DNA of 64,000 nucleotides from Mangrovibacter plantisponsor (GTDB lineage: Bacteria > Pseudomonadota > Gammaproteobacteria > Enterobacterales > Enterobacteriaceae): assembly GCF_003182475.1 (NCBI RefSeq), contig NZ_QGTS01000010.1:1-64000 (forward strand), given 5' to 3'. A program made the position numbers and the translations under genes. A model generated the notes under the pieces. It was not told the origin of the DNA and did no database searches. It saw only the letters and a list, made by a program, of their open reading frames with translations. Numbering within the stretch: position 1 is the first letter of the stretch; every line of letters starts with the position of its first letter. Below, piece after piece: positions 47,035 through 57,438 of the stretch.

Positions 47035-48015
47035 ATGAAGCCGTCCATTATTCTCTATAAAACACTGCCCGAAAACCTGGTTGCCCGCCTGAAAGAAAAA
47101 GTGGATGTTATCCAGGTGAATAACCTGAGCCCGGAAACTGTTCAGGCCAATGCTGATGCTTTTGCCAGCGCGGCAGGTTTGTTAGGTGCGGGGGGAAAAG
47201 TGGACGGGGCGCTGTTAACTGCCATGCCTGCTTTACGCGCCGCTTCAACCGTTTCTGTAGGTTACGACAACTTTGATGTCGATGCCCTCACTCAGCGCAA
47301 TGTCCTGCTGATGCACACACCTACCGAACTGACAGAAACTGTGGCAGATACGCTGATGACACTGATTCTGGCAACGGCCCGTCGGGTACTGGAAGTGGCC
47401 GAACGGGTAAAAAAAGGTGAATGGACCAGCAGTATTGGGCCAGACTGGTACGGCGTGGACGTGCACCATAAAACTATCGGTATTATTGGCATGGGTCGCA
47501 TTGGTATGGCACTGGCACAACGCGCGCACTTTGGGTTTGGTATGCCGGTGTTGTATAACGCACGCCGTCATCACACCGAAGCAGAATCACGCTTTGGCGC
47601 CCGCTATTGTGACCTTGATACACTGCTGAGTGAAGCGGATTTTGTGTGCAGTATCCTGCCGCTAACCGATGAAACTTACCATGTGCTGAATGCAGAAAAA
47701 CTGGCGCTGATGAAGCCTTCTGCCATTTTGATTAACGCGGGTCGTGGCCCGGTCATTGATGAACCTGCGCTGGTTGATGCCCTGAAAAGCGGAAAAATTC
47801 ACGCAGCCGGGTTGGATGTGTTCGAACAGGAGCCTCTGCCGGTGGATTCCCCACTTCTGAGTCTGCCCAATGTTGTCGCCCTGCCACATATTGGTTCGGC
47901 CACCCATGAAACACGTTACAACATGGCGGCCACAGCAGTGGAGAACCTGCTTAATGCGCTGGAAGGTAAGGTTGAGAAAAACTGCGTGAACCCGGCTGTT
48001 GCAAAACAGGCCTGA
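47035..48015 (+). CDS. ghrB: GhrB, glyoxylate/hydroxypyruvate (2-ketogluconate) reductase
   Basis: 326 aa D-2-hydroxyacid dehydrogenase, NADPH-preferring in E. coli; acts on glyoxylate, hydroxypyruvate and 2-keto-gluconate. Rossmann motif [13 protein letters not shown] (near residue 150). Catalytic residues: Arg in NAGRGPVID, Glu in FEQEPLP, His in [10 protein letters not shown]. Separate transcription unit with a good GGAG site. Confidence 0.96.
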   Translation: MKPSIILYKTLPENLVARLKEKVDVIQVNNLSPETVQANADAFASAAGLLGAGGKVDGALLTAMPALRAASTVSVGYDNFDVDALTQRNVLLMHTPTELTETVADTLMTLILATARRVLEVAERVKKGEWTSSIGPDWYGVDVHHKTIGIIGMGRIGMALAQRAHFGFGMPVLYNARRHHTEAESRFGARYCDLDTLLSEADFVCSILPLTDETYHVLNAEKLALMKPSAILINAGRGPVIDEPALVDALKSGKIHAAGLDVFEQEPLPVDSPLLSLPNVVALPHIGSATHETRYNMAATAVENLLNALEGKVEKNCVNPAVAKQA

Positions 48016-48086
48016 GGAAAGCAAGACTGGGAAAGCTAAACCAGGAATAACCGCTCTGTGTTTATGGCACAGAGCGGAAAAACAAT

Positions 48087-48797
48087 TTACTGCATGGCGC
48101 TCATCGCGCTGGAGTATGCCTGGCTGAATGCCTGGTGTTGTGCGGTAAGCGGCCCAATCAGCGAGTTATACTGGTTAGCCTGCTCTGTGGTTGGGAACTG
48201 TATACCATTCGCCACAAAGCTCACTTTGTCGCCCTGCTGCTGGACAAAATCACCCACCTGAACCAGTTGCTGCGACAAGACTTGTGCTGCCGGAATCAGT
48301 GGGGTAACCGCATTTGACGGTGCAGTCACCACCTTCTGGTAAGCCTGGTCAAATACCGGCTTCAGGTCATCTGCCAGTTGCAGCCCGGAACGCGCGGAAT
48401 CAGCCTGCATTTTTGCATTCTGAATTTGCTGGCTCAATACGCCAAGGGAGCCATTAATCTGGCGTAATGTGTCGCGGTTCGCCATATAATCCTGCGGCGC
48501 ACGAATCCCATTAATGCTGTCCACCAGCGGTTTAATACCGGAATCCATCGCCTGGTTCATCTGCTGGGAAAAGCCATACAGAATGGCGTAGTCAGAAACA
48601 AAGTTACCAAACTGTTTTTTCTGATCGGTGGTTAACGTGGGTAAGTGCTCACCACTGCGCATCACTGTATTCTGCAGAAAATCAATGAACGCCTTACGCT
48701 GATCAGCTTCTTTATCAAAACACCCACTCAAACTGACCACCATCAACAACGCCAGAAACGGCGCAAACCAGCGAGAGCAGGACTTTCCTGTCGCCAT
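48087..48797 (-). CDS. yiaF: YiaF, DUF3053 lipoprotein
   Basis: 236 aa with a lipoprotein signal (lipobox SLSGC at residues ~23-27, followed by FDKEADQRKAF). Otherwise helical and Gln-rich. Function unknown; the DUF3053 family is restricted to enterobacteria. Convergent with ghrB, same position as in E. coli. Confidence 0.92.
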   Translation of the reverse strand: MATGKSCSRWFAPFLALLMVVSLSGCFDKEADQRKAFIDFLQNTVMRSGEHLPTLTTDQKKQFGNFVSDYAILYGFSQQMNQAMDSGIKPLVDSINGIRAPQDYMANRDTLRQINGSLGVLSQQIQNAKMQADSARSGLQLADDLKPVFDQAYQKVVTAPSNAVTPLIPAAQVLSQQLVQVGDFVQQQGDKVSFVANGIQFPTTEQANQYNSLIGPLTAQHQAFSQAYSSAMSAMQ

Positions 48798-49093
48798 TTT
48801 CTACTCCTTACACCCTTAAAACGCGCAAGCGCGACCGTAAATTCAACGCACACAAGGATAGTCCAGACAGCGCACACTGAATAGCCTTTCCTTATGAATC
48901 CGACGAATTTATTCGCAAAACCAGCCAGCAGAAAGCCGAAAAACCAATGCGCATTTTTCGTTCATGAATTGTGCTGTTGCAAGCAATTTTCCGTCTATTA
49001 TTAAAAATGCGGCCCCGGAAAACGCACGTTGTTTTTGCTCATTCCCAGTGCCACAGGTATGCCCTTTCCGCTGTGAGATTTGAGGAGTTCTCA

Positions 49094-49369
49094 ATGGAAT
49101 TAAAAGACCCTGGAGCTGAACTATTAACAAGCCTTGAGCAGATGATTTTTAAAGATATGCCTCAGGCCAACCTGGCAAACCGGAACAGCATTTTTTCGGA
49201 GTATGAACAATTACGTCAGGGCACAGGTCTGCAACTTGATGAATTTGCCAGTGCAATGGGCGTTACCCGTGCCCATGTCCTGGAGTGGGAAGAACGGCGG
49301 ACACAGCCTTCCACAACCGAGTTAAAACTGATGCGCCTGATTCAGGCAAAAAAACCGTTACTCCAATAA
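49094..49369 (+). CDS. yiaG: YiaG, Xre-family HTH protein
   Basis: 91 aa from the ATG at 49094 (TGAGGAG nine bases upstream); the longer frame from 48971 is rejected. C-terminal helix-turn-helix LDEFASAMGVTRAHVLEWEE followed by RRTQPSTTELKLMRLIQ, which is the HTH family signature. Target unknown. In E. coli cspA follows; here glyS follows directly after a shared terminator. Confidence 0.93.
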   Translation: MELKDPGAELLTSLEQMIFKDMPQANLANRNSIFSEYEQLRQGTGLQLDEFASAMGVTRAHVLEWEERRTQPSTTELKLMRLIQAKKPLLQ

Positions 49370-49416
49370 AACGTTAGCTGTTTTTTTAACCTTCCCTGTA
49401 AACCCTGAGCTGAGAC

Positions 49417-49446
49417 AAAAAAACCCGCCATTAGGCGGGTTTTTGT
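49417..49446. terminator. Bidirectional terminator between yiaG and glyS
   Basis: AAACCCGCC, loop ATTA, GGCGGGTTT with A-rich sequence on the left and T-rich on the right, so it works for both convergent genes. Confidence 0.9.
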
Positions 49447-49464
49447 TTTTAGCAGAGCAGAACC

Positions 49465-51534
49465 TTACTGCAGTAAGGAAATATCCGCAACCTGAAGGAA
49501 AAGCTCGCGCAATTTTTCTAACAACGTCAAACGGTTAACCCGAAGTTCCGGGTCTTCATCCATCACCATGACTTTGTCAAAGAAAGCATCCACGGTGTCG
49601 CGCAGTTCAGCCAGTTCCACCAGTGCTTCCTGGTAACGGCCTTCTGCGAAATACGGTTCCAGCTTGTCACGTAATACAGTTACCTGCATCGCCAGGCGAA
49701 TTTCTTCATCTTCTTTCAGCACCGATGCATTCACCCGCTCATTCAGCGGCTCATCGGTTTTTGCCAGAATATTAGACACACGCTTGTTGGCCGCAGCCAG
49801 GCTTTGTGCCGCATCCAGCGTTCGGAAGTGAGAAACCGCTTTCATGCGGGCATCGAAATCAGCCGGGCGTGTCGGGCGGCGCGCCAGAACAGCCTGAATG
49901 GTATCAACCGCATGGCCTTCTTCCTGATACCAGGCGCGGAAACGGCCCAGCATAAAGTCGATAACGTCATCCACCACTTGCGCATTGGTGAGTTTATCGC
50001 CATACAAACGCACCGCTTCTTCAGCCAGTGTTTGCAGATCAAGAGGCAGGTTTTTCTCAACGATAATACGCAGTACGCCCAGTGCAGCACGGCGCAGAGC
50101 AAATGGGTCTTTATCGCCTTTCGGGTGCTGACCAACACCGAAGATACCAGCCAGTGTATCCATTTTGTCAGCGATAGCCACAGCACAGGCAACCAGGCTG
50201 GATGGCAGGGCATCACCGGCAAAACGCGGCATATACTGCTCGTTCAGGGCAACAGCCACATCTTCCGCTTCGCCGTCATGACGTGCATAGTGCATCCCCA
50301 TTACGCCTTGCGTATCGGTGAATTCGAACACCATGTTGGTCATCAGGTCGCACTTGGACAGCAAACCCGCACGCGTAGCATGGGTGACATCCGCGCCAAT
50401 CAGGCGGGCAATCCAGCCAGACAACGCTTCAATACGGCCAGTTTTGTCACGCAGCGTACCCAGCTGTTTCTGGAACAGCACGGTTTCAAGGCGCGGCAGG
50501 TTATCTTCAAGGCGTTTTTTGCGGTCAGTATTGAAGAAGAACTCCGCATCCGCCAGGCGAGGACGCACCACCTTCTCGTTACCGGCGATAATTTGCTGCG
50601 GGTCTTTCGATTCAATATTTGCCACGAAGATGAAATTGGGCAACAGTTTCCCGTCGTTGTCATACACCGGGAAATACTTCTGGTCGCCTTTCATGGTGTA
50701 AACCAGCGCTTCGGCAGGCACCGCGAGGAATTTTTCTTCAAATTTCGCGGTCAGCACAACCGGCCATTCCACCAGAGAAGCCACTTCTTCCAGCAGGCTT
50801 TCGCTCAGGTCGGCGTTACCGCCAATTTGGCTGGCTGCGGCCTGGGCATCTTGCTTAATTTTGGCCTTACGCATTGCGTAATCCGCCATGACTTTGCCAC
50901 GCTCAAGCAGAATTTGCGGGTACTGGTCGGCATTATCAATGGTGAATTCAGGCTCGCCCATAAAGCGGTGGCCACGAATCACACGGTCAGAGTCGATACC
51001 CAAAATGGTGGCTGGCACCACGGTATCGCCCAGCAGCAGCGTAAGCGTATGAACCGGGCGCACAAACTGCACGTCAGAAGCACCCCAGCGCATCAGTTTA
51101 GGGACAGGCAGCTTAGACAGCGCATTGCCGACCATCGCAGGCAGCAGTTTCTCTGCAGTTTCGCCTTTCACGTGAGCACGGTATAACAACCACTCGCCTT
51201 TATCGGTCACCAGGCGTTCAGCCTGATCAACTGTAATACCGCAGCCCCTGGCCCAACCTTCAGCCGCTTTACTCGGCTTACCTTCGGCATCAAAGGCCTG
51301 AGCAATTGCCGGGCCGCGTTTTTCCAGCTCGCGATCGGGTTGTGTCGCCGCAAGAGCCATAACTTTCAGCGCCAGGCGGCGCGGTGCAGCAAACCACTGA
51401 ACTTCACCATGGGCTAAATTAGCCGCATCCAGTTCAGCGGTAAAATTCGCAGCAAAAGACTCGGCCAGGCTGCGCAGGGCTTTTGGTGGCAACTCTTCAG
51501 TGCCGAGTTCCACCAGAAAGGTTTTTTCAGACAT
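49465..51534 (-). CDS. glyS: GlyS, glycyl-tRNA synthetase beta subunit
   Basis: 689 aa, same length as E. coli. Binds tRNA-Gly in the alpha2beta2 bacterial enzyme. N-terminal [20 protein letters not shown] is the family signature; an HD-like region and a C-terminal anticodon-binding part ([20 protein letters not shown]) follow. Nine bases after glyQ, so co-transcribed. Confidence 0.97.
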   Translation of the reverse strand: MSEKTFLVELGTEELPPKALRSLAESFAANFTAELDAANLAHGEVQWFAAPRRLALKVMALAATQPDRELEKRGPAIAQAFDAEGKPSKAAEGWARGCGITVDQAERLVTDKGEWLLYRAHVKGETAEKLLPAMVGNALSKLPVPKLMRWGASDVQFVRPVHTLTLLLGDTVVPATILGIDSDRVIRGHRFMGEPEFTIDNADQYPQILLERGKVMADYAMRKAKIKQDAQAAASQIGGNADLSESLLEEVASLVEWPVVLTAKFEEKFLAVPAEALVYTMKGDQKYFPVYDNDGKLLPNFIFVANIESKDPQQIIAGNEKVVRPRLADAEFFFNTDRKKRLEDNLPRLETVLFQKQLGTLRDKTGRIEALSGWIARLIGADVTHATRAGLLSKCDLMTNMVFEFTDTQGVMGMHYARHDGEAEDVAVALNEQYMPRFAGDALPSSLVACAVAIADKMDTLAGIFGVGQHPKGDKDPFALRRAALGVLRIIVEKNLPLDLQTLAEEAVRLYGDKLTNAQVVDDVIDFMLGRFRAWYQEEGHAVDTIQAVLARRPTRPADFDARMKAVSHFRTLDAAQSLAAANKRVSNILAKTDEPLNERVNASVLKEDEEIRLAMQVTVLRDKLEPYFAEGRYQEALVELAELRDTVDAFFDKVMVMDEDPELRVNRLTLLEKLRELFLQVADISLLQ

Positions 51535-51543
51535 GGCAGCCTC

Positions 51544-52455
51544 TTACTTGTCCTTGTTACACATAGGGAAACCCAGCGCTTCACGGGAAGCGTAGTAGGC
51601 TTCAGCCACAGCTTTAGTCAGAGTACGAATACGCAGAATATAGCGCTGGCGCTCCGTTACCGAGATAGCCTTACGGGCATCCAGCAGGTTAAAACTGTGA
51701 GCCGCTTTGAGAATACGTTCATAGGCGGGCAATGGCAGCGGTTTTTCCAGCGCCAGCAACTGCTGCGCTTCTTTTTCATACTGCTCGAAACAGGTAAACA
51801 GGAAATCCACATCGGCGTATTCAAAGTTGTAGGTAGATTGCTCTACTTCGTTCTGATGGAATACATCGCCGTAGGTGGTTTTCCCCAGTGGGCCATCGCT
51901 CCACACCAGGTCATATACGCTGTCAACGCCCTGGATATACATCGCCAGGCGTTCCAGGCCGTAAGTGATTTCGCCGGTAACCGGTTTACACTCAAGGCCG
52001 CCAACTTGCTGGAAGTAAGTGAACTGAGTCACTTCCATCCCATTGAGCCAAACTTCCCAGCCCAGCCCCCAGGCACCCAGTGTCGGGTTTTCCCAGTTGT
52101 CTTCAACAAAGCGGATATCGTGAATCGTGGGATCCATACCCAACTCTTTCAGTGAGCCAAGGTAGAGTTCCTGAATATTGTCCGGTGAAGGTTTGATGAT
52201 CACCTGGAACTGATAATAGTGCTGTAAGCGGTTCGGGTTTTCGCCATAACGCCCATCTGTAGGGCGACGAGACGGCTGTACGTAAGCGGCGGCAATGGGC
52301 TCTGGCCCCAGTGCCCGCAGGCAAGTCATTGGGTGAGAAGTGCCTGCACCAACTTCCATGTCCAACGGTTGAACAATGGTACAGCCCTGGCGAGCCCAGT
52401 AATCCTGTAATGTAAGGATGAGGCCCTGAAAGGTCCTGGTATCAAACTTTTGCAT
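51544..52455 (-). CDS. glyQ: GlyQ, glycyl-tRNA synthetase alpha subunit
   Basis: 303 aa class II synthetase core that activates glycine. Signature stretches include [38 protein letters not shown] and [20 protein letters not shown]. First gene of glyQS; no T-box is visible in its 159-base leader, as expected for this group. Confidence 0.97.
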   Translation of the reverse strand: MQKFDTRTFQGLILTLQDYWARQGCTIVQPLDMEVGAGTSHPMTCLRALGPEPIAAAYVQPSRRPTDGRYGENPNRLQHYYQFQVIIKPSPDNIQELYLGSLKELGMDPTIHDIRFVEDNWENPTLGAWGLGWEVWLNGMEVTQFTYFQQVGGLECKPVTGEITYGLERLAMYIQGVDSVYDLVWSDGPLGKTTYGDVFHQNEVEQSTYNFEYADVDFLFTCFEQYEKEAQQLLALEKPLPLPAYERILKAAHSFNLLDARKAISVTERQRYILRIRTLTKAVAEAYYASREALGFPMCNKDK

Positions 52456-52614
52456 GTTGATTTCGCACGCGATACGAGTGGGTTTATAAAGAAGCGGTCA
52501 GTATACCCGTTGGGCGCAAGATATACAGCCCAAATCCTCCGACAAAACCTTACACATCATTTGTACCGTACAAATAACACCATTTATGCGCATTTTTCCT
52601 GCTTAACTGAGCAA

Positions 52615-52932
52615 TCAACGCATAGATAACGACATAAACTTTCCGGAGTCGTCAAAAGTGCAGGTAAAACGCTCATGGTGTTGCGTGGCGCCACGTATCT
52701 CATAGCTGCGCTGAAACGCTTCCGGGGCATCGAATACAACCGTGTCGGACTTTGTGTTATAGCGCCTGGAGACCTGGTCCCGGCATTGTGCTGCCATCAT
52801 TTCAACCGGGGCGGGTGTAAAGTGGCGAGAAGTTGTGTGGTCAGGCCGGGAGGCACTCTGGCATCCTGCCAGGAGCAGGCTGACGGGCAATAGCAGGCCT
52901 GCCAACGGCCATCGAAAAAGCGCAGTCATCAT
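52615..52932 (-). CDS. ysaB: YsaB, small lipoprotein
   Basis: 105 aa with lipoprotein signal (lipobox LLLAGC). The C-terminal pattern CRDQVSRRYNTKSDTVVF ... QRSYEIRGATQHHERFTCTF ... LSMR matches E. coli YsaB. Function unknown. Located between glyQ and wecH as in E. coli, divergent from wecH. Confidence 0.9.
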   Translation of the reverse strand: MMTALFRWPLAGLLLPVSLLLAGCQSASRPDHTTSRHFTPAPVEMMAAQCRDQVSRRYNTKSDTVVFDAPEAFQRSYEIRGATQHHERFTCTFDDSGKFMSLSMR

Positions 52933-53194
52933 AAGTTCTGTATCAAAAAGGTTGTGCTGTGCGATGCGCCTCGTGCCAACAAACTCCCCACGGCCAGCCG
53001 CGAAAAGGCATGGGGTGCAGGTAACCCGGGCCGGGTTTTCTGCCCAGCCGCATCAATATGTTAGTAATAATTTACCAGTGTGCAGGGCGAACCAGGCGGA
53101 TGCAAGTCACCCACAAGAAACTCGGTTTTTTCCTGGAGGCAAAGCGGGTTTCAACCAACACACTGGCTCTACATTCACGGAAACCGAGGACCGG

Positions 53195-54190
53195 ATGAAT
53201 CAAAAAGTCGCCTGGATTGACAACTTGCGCGGTATTGCCTGCCTGATGGTTATTGTTATTCATACCACAACCTGGTATCTCACCAATGTCGATAAAGTCA
53301 GCCTGATGACCTGGGATGTTGCGAATGTCCTGAACTCTGCATCAAGGGTGTGTGTCCCGTTATTTTTTATGATTTCTGGCTACCTGTTCTTTGGTGAACG
53401 AAGCGCCCAACCGAGGCACATTGCCCGGCTGTTTTTGTGCCTGGTGTTTTACAGTGCCATTGCGCTTCTTTATATGAGCACACTCACGCAAATCAACGCC
53501 TGGCAGGCATGGCTGCATATTCTGCAAAAGCCCGTGTTCTATCACTTATGGTTTTTCTACGCGCTATTTGTGCTTTACCTGATGTCGCCATTAATCAACG
53601 CCCGAAAAGTCAGCGCGCCAGTGCTGATTCTGCTGGTTGCAGTGTTAGGTGTCATCGCCAACCCGAATATGCAGTCCGTTTATGGCTGGCATACCCGCCT
53701 GTTACCTGTCGACTTATATATTCAGGGCGATGTGTTCTACTACATTTTGTACGGTGTGCTGGGTTATTCGCTGGGGCAACTACAAACTGAACGGGGCTGG
53801 GTTACTTTGCTGGCACTGGCAGGTTTTATCGCCTGTGTGGTGGGGATTATTAAAGGAACACAACATGCCTTACATACCCATGGCGATTTCGCAGACACCT
53901 GGTATCGTTATGCCAGCCCGCTGGTGCTGCTTGCGGCAATCAGCCTGTTTATTCTGGTAAAAAATACCCTGAGCGGCGGCCCGGTGCCCGGTCTTGCCAC
54001 CATTGCGCGCTATTCACTGGGTATTTATGGCTTCCATGCTTTTTTCATCCATTTCCTGCGCACCCGGGATATCGAGATTACCCGTTATCCGCTGCTGGAC
54101 ATGCTATGGGTATTCAGCGCGACACTTGCCGGCAGCCTGGCTCTGGCAACGGTTACCCAGTGGGTGGATCGTAAGCGCTGGGTGAGTTAG
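53195..54190 (+). CDS. wecH: WecH, enterobacterial common antigen O-acetyltransferase
   Basis: 331 aa from the ATG at 53195 (GAGGACCGG upstream), identical in length to E. coli WecH; the frame extends back to 52835 but overlaps ysaB and is rejected. Acyltransferase-3 membrane family, about ten helices, N-terminal WIDNLRGIACLMVIVIHTT with the conserved His. Adds O-acetyl groups to GlcNAc of ECA. Its 3' end overlaps the convergent araC-type gene by 38 bases. Confidence 0.95.
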   Translation: MNQKVAWIDNLRGIACLMVIVIHTTTWYLTNVDKVSLMTWDVANVLNSASRVCVPLFFMISGYLFFGERSAQPRHIARLFLCLVFYSAIALLYMSTLTQINAWQAWLHILQKPVFYHLWFFYALFVLYLMSPLINARKVSAPVLILLVAVLGVIANPNMQSVYGWHTRLLPVDLYIQGDVFYYILYGVLGYSLGQLQTERGWVTLLALAGFIACVVGIIKGTQHALHTHGDFADTWYRYASPLVLLAAISLFILVKNTLSGGPVPGLATIARYSLGIYGFHAFFIHFLRTRDIEITRYPLLDMLWVFSATLAGSLALATVTQWVDRKRWVS

Positions 54191-55106
54191 CCGGTACACG
54201 GAGCAATGCCCGCTGCCACTGGCGGCGGGACGAAAACCCCGCCTTGAGCGCCACCTGCTCACCATGCAACCCCTGGCGCAGGTATTGCTCTGCCAGCGCC
54301 AGGCGCAACTGTTCAATGTAATCCCGTACCGTTACGCCAAGATGCAGTTGAAACAGGCGAGCCAGGTGGCGGGCGCTGACATGTACCTGTTGCGCAAGGG
54401 CCGGAACCGACCACGCCTGTTGTGGCGCAGAAGACAATAAATCCTGTGCCTGGTGCAGTGCCGGGTGAAGGTGGTTGCGGTAACGCAGCCAGGGCGAGAG
54501 CTGCGGGTCATCTCCCGCGCGCCGGAACCACACCACCATTTCCCGGGCAACTTCCAGCGCCTGATGCGGGCCACACAGGTGGCTGATTAAATGCAGGCTG
54601 ACATCAATACCCGAAGTAATGCCAGCACTGGTCCAGATACCCCGGTCAGCAACAAAAATCCGGTTGGTTTTGACCTGGGCGTCCGGTGCTGCCTGCTTCA
54701 GGCGCGCAATAACATCATGGTGAGTGGTGCACTGGCGCTGGTGCAATAGCCCGGCCCGTGCTGCCATTAATGCCCCGGAACAAATACATAACAGCGCTAA
54801 TTGCTGGTGATGAATGGCGGGTTGCAGGCGAGTCAGCCAGCGCCGGACCAGCTCAGCCTCCGGGGTTGAGAAATGCCGTGAGGAATCCGTCACGCCGGGA
54901 ATGACCAGTAAGCTACCAGGCGGCAGGGTATCTGGCAATGGCGCAATACCGCCCAGTGTCAGCCCAATCGAACTGACCACTTCAGGTTGCGGCCCAATGT
55001 AATGCAGGCGAAATGCTCCCCCCGCCAGCCCAAAGGTTTCTGCCGGGCCAGTTAAATCTAAAGCCAGCACCCCGGGCAACACCACAAACCAGACATCCAC
55101 CGCCAT
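54153..55106 (-). CDS. GlxA-like AraC-family regulator (DJ-1/PfpI + HTH)
   Basis: 317 aa from the ATG at 55106 with AGGAG eight bases upstream; an earlier GTG at 55142 is less likely. An N-terminal DJ-1/PfpI-like domain (residues ~3-165) has CICSGALMAARAGLL at the nucleophile-elbow position. The C-terminal AraC double HTH spans ~215-310 (VPALAQQVHVSARHLARLFQ, then LRQGLHGEQVALKAGFSSRR). Such proteins usually regulate nearby catabolic or detoxification genes. It directly follows, five bases after, a cysteine hydrolase gene, its likely target and operon partner. Not present here in E. coli (yiaA/yiaB instead). Confidence 0.88.
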   Translation of the reverse strand: MAVDVWFVVLPGVLALDLTGPAETFGLAGGAFRLHYIGPQPEVVSSIGLTLGGIAPLPDTLPPGSLLVIPGVTDSSRHFSTPEAELVRRWLTRLQPAIHHQQLALLCICSGALMAARAGLLHQRQCTTHHDVIARLKQAAPDAQVKTNRIFVADRGIWTSAGITSGIDVSLHLISHLCGPHQALEVAREMVVWFRRAGDDPQLSPWLRYRNHLHPALHQAQDLLSSAPQQAWSVPALAQQVHVSARHLARLFQLHLGVTVRDYIEQLRLALAEQYLRQGLHGEQVALKAGFSSRRQWQRALLRVPANSPSAYDPPTG

Positions 55107-55111
55107 CGTTA

Positions 55112-55663
55112 TTACTCCTGCATGGTTAAACCCGCCAGACACTCTTCAACCGTACTGATTGTGGCAAAACGCCCGGTCAACACCGTTTCAGTACGGTGGT
55201 GCAATGCATCGCTGCCCAGCGTAACCCCTTGCCATGTCATGGCAAATGTCAGTGTGGCTTCACTAACAAATGTCACTTTGTACCCCAGGTCGGACGCCAC
55301 CCGTGCCGTGGTTTCACAGCACTGTTCAGTGCGCATACCACAGATAATCACATGGCCGATATTCTGGCGACGCAGCCAGTTATCCAGCCCGGTATCGGTA
55401 AAAGCATTATGCACGTGTTTATGAAAAGTCGTGGCGGGTTTATGGGTTAAAAACGGCATCGGCGTGACAAAACCGGACTCAATTGAAAACGGCCCGCTGT
55501 CATCGACATGGAAAATATCCACCACCGGGATCCGGTGCTCAGAACAACCCGCTATCAGCGTATTCATGTTCCGGGAAAAATCAGCAAAATTACTGTCTTC
55601 CCAGAAATCACGCTGGAAAAAGGAACATTGAGTATCGATATTCAGTAATGCGCTACGTGCCAT
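55112..55663 (-). CDS. Isochorismatase-family cysteine hydrolase
   Basis: 183 aa from the ATG at 55663 (MARSALLNIDTQCSFF). The catalytic triad is recognisable: Asp in NIDTQCSF, Lys within THKPATTFHKHVHNAF, Cys in GMRTEQCCETTARVASDLG. The family includes nicotinamidases, isochorismatases and N-carbamoyl-amide hydrolases; the substrate cannot be read from the sequence. Paired with the downstream AraC-type regulator gene. Confidence 0.88.
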   Translation of the reverse strand: MARSALLNIDTQCSFFQRDFWEDSNFADFSRNMNTLIAGCSEHRIPVVDIFHVDDSGPFSIESGFVTPMPFLTHKPATTFHKHVHNAFTDTGLDNWLRRQNIGHVIICGMRTEQCCETTARVASDLGYKVTFVSEATLTFAMTWQGVTLGSDALHHRTETVLTGRFATISTVEECLAGLTMQE

Positions 55664-55786
55664 GGTCATTCGCCTCATTTGGAAACCTGAAGCTATTCTG
55701 GCAAGAAAAAATTACCTGGCGAATACCAAAAACGGACAGAACAGGGGTACGGGCGGACAAGCGGGAAACAGGAACGGGGTCAGCAT

Positions 55787-55830
55787 AAAAAAACGGCGGC
55801 GCAGGGCTGAATTCGCCCGGCACCGCCGGT
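55787..55830 (-). terminator. Terminator downstream of xylB
   Basis: Minus strand: ACCGGCGG...GGGC, loop with GAATTC, GCCC...CCGCCGT, then seven T. It lies just after the xylB stop and separates the xyl operon from the hydrolase gene. Confidence 0.8.
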
Positions 55831-55852
55831 TATGCTCAGAAGGCTTGCATAG

Positions 55853-57307
55853 TCACACCATCAGTGGCGCAAGCTGCCGGTAAATTTGGCGGAAAGTTTC
55901 TCTGCGCGCCGCATACTGTTGGTTACGCGGTACATCCGGGTGGTGGCGCTGCTCCAGCGGCAACTGCGGCAATAATGCCGTTAACGGTGCACCTGGGTTT
56001 AGTGCCACCTGTGCCAGCCGGGCCGCACCCAGCGCCGGGCCAACATCGCCCCCGGTGCGGTAATCCAGTACCTGGCCACTGATATCTGCCAGCATCTGCC
56101 GCCAGTAAGGGCTGCGGGCACCACCGCCAATCAGAGTGATGCTTTCAGGGCTCAACCCGCAACTGTGCACCACGTCCATACCATCCGCCAGGGCATACCC
56201 CACACCTTCCAGCACCGCCCGTGCCAGTTCCGCCGGGCCATGCTGGTGTGTCAGGCCGAAAAAGACACCTTTGGCAGCAGGATTATTATGCGGAGTACGT
56301 TCGCCGGAAAGATAAGGTAAAAACCACAGCGCGCCTGCTGTGTCACTGGCCTGTTCTGCCGCTGCCAGCAAAGCAGGAACTGAAGGCTGCCCGGTTAATT
56401 TTGCGGCCCAGTCCAGGCAGGAAGCAGCACTCAGCATAACTGACATTAGGTGCCAGCGTTCCGGTAAAGCATGGCAAAAGCTGTGCACTGCGCATTCAGG
56501 CTTACTCAGAAAACCTTCACTGACAGCAAAGTAAACCCCGGACGTGCCTAATGACAACATCGCCTGCCCGGCATCCACCATACCAACCCCAACAGCCCCT
56601 GCAGCATTGTCACCGCCACCTGCAATAACCGGCACCACCGGCATGTGCCAGGCGTCGGCGAGGCCAGCATGCAGTTCACCTGTAATCTCATTACCTTCAT
56701 ACAGTGCAGGCATGTTATCGCGCGTCAGGCCGCAGGCCGCCAGCAGTTCATCACTCCAGTCACGCCGTGCGACATCCAGCCACATGGTCCCTGCTGCGTC
56801 GGACATATCGCTGGCATAATCACCTGTCATACACAGACGCAAATAGTCTTTGGGTAACAGTACTTTATCTATCTGGCGAAAAATTTCCGGCTCATGATTT
56901 TTCACCCACAACAGCTTGGGCGCAGTAAACCCGGGCATCATCAGGTTGCCAGTAATTCTGCGGGAAGACGGCACCGCCTGCTCCAGTTGCACACACTCAG
57001 CAGCACAACGCCCATCGTTCCACAAAATCGCCGGGCGCAGGATGTTTTGTTGATTATCCAGCAACGTTGCGCCGTGCATTTGCCCGGTCAGGCCGATTGC
57101 CTTTACACCCTGCAAAGCGTGCTGGCGGCCTAATGCTTTCATCGCCCGGTCGGTTGCCGCCCACCATTGCAGGGGATCCTGTTCCGACCACAACGGGTGT
57201 GGCCGCGACACTGCCAGCGACTCGGTTTGGGTTGCTAACAGGGCTCCTTCTTCACTTAATAAAATGGCTTTAACGCCAGATGTACCTAAATCAATACCAA
57301 TATACAT
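55853..57307 (-). CDS. xylB: XylB, xylulokinase
   Basis: 484 aa from the ATG at 57307 (MYIGIDLGTSGVKAILLSEE); the upstream extension is rejected. FGGY-family kinase that phosphorylates D-xylulose to xylulose-5-phosphate for the pentose phosphate pathway. Phosphate-binding DLGTSGVKA at the N-terminus, substrate region GQMHGATLLD and the catalytic Asp in AGGGDNAAGAVG (near residue 230). Downstream of xylA in the xylAB operon, with ~130 bases between. Confidence 0.96.
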   Translation of the reverse strand: MYIGIDLGTSGVKAILLSEEGALLATQTESLAVSRPHPLWSEQDPLQWWAATDRAMKALGRQHALQGVKAIGLTGQMHGATLLDNQQNILRPAILWNDGRCAAECVQLEQAVPSSRRITGNLMMPGFTAPKLLWVKNHEPEIFRQIDKVLLPKDYLRLCMTGDYASDMSDAAGTMWLDVARRDWSDELLAACGLTRDNMPALYEGNEITGELHAGLADAWHMPVVPVIAGGGDNAAGAVGVGMVDAGQAMLSLGTSGVYFAVSEGFLSKPECAVHSFCHALPERWHLMSVMLSAASCLDWAAKLTGQPSVPALLAAAEQASDTAGALWFLPYLSGERTPHNNPAAKGVFFGLTHQHGPAELARAVLEGVGYALADGMDVVHSCGLSPESITLIGGGARSPYWRQMLADISGQVLDYRTGGDVGPALGAARLAQVALNPGAPLTALLPQLPLEQRHHPDVPRNQQYAARRETFRQIYRQLAPLMV

Positions 57308-57438
57308 TTGCGCCACACCCTCCCGGCAATAAACAGCGTGCATAGCCCCGACAGGCAGATAGCACAGAGGATACGCCAGCACACACCGCGTATCCTCCCG
57401 CCTGATTTTATCAGGGCGCTTTCTGGCAGCCCTGGCCC

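Noticed and set aside
49804-51186. 460-codon plus-strand ORF antisense to glyS
   Set aside because: It lies wholly inside glyS on the opposite strand, has no ribosome site, and its translation resembles no protein family; it is a by-product of glyS codon composition.
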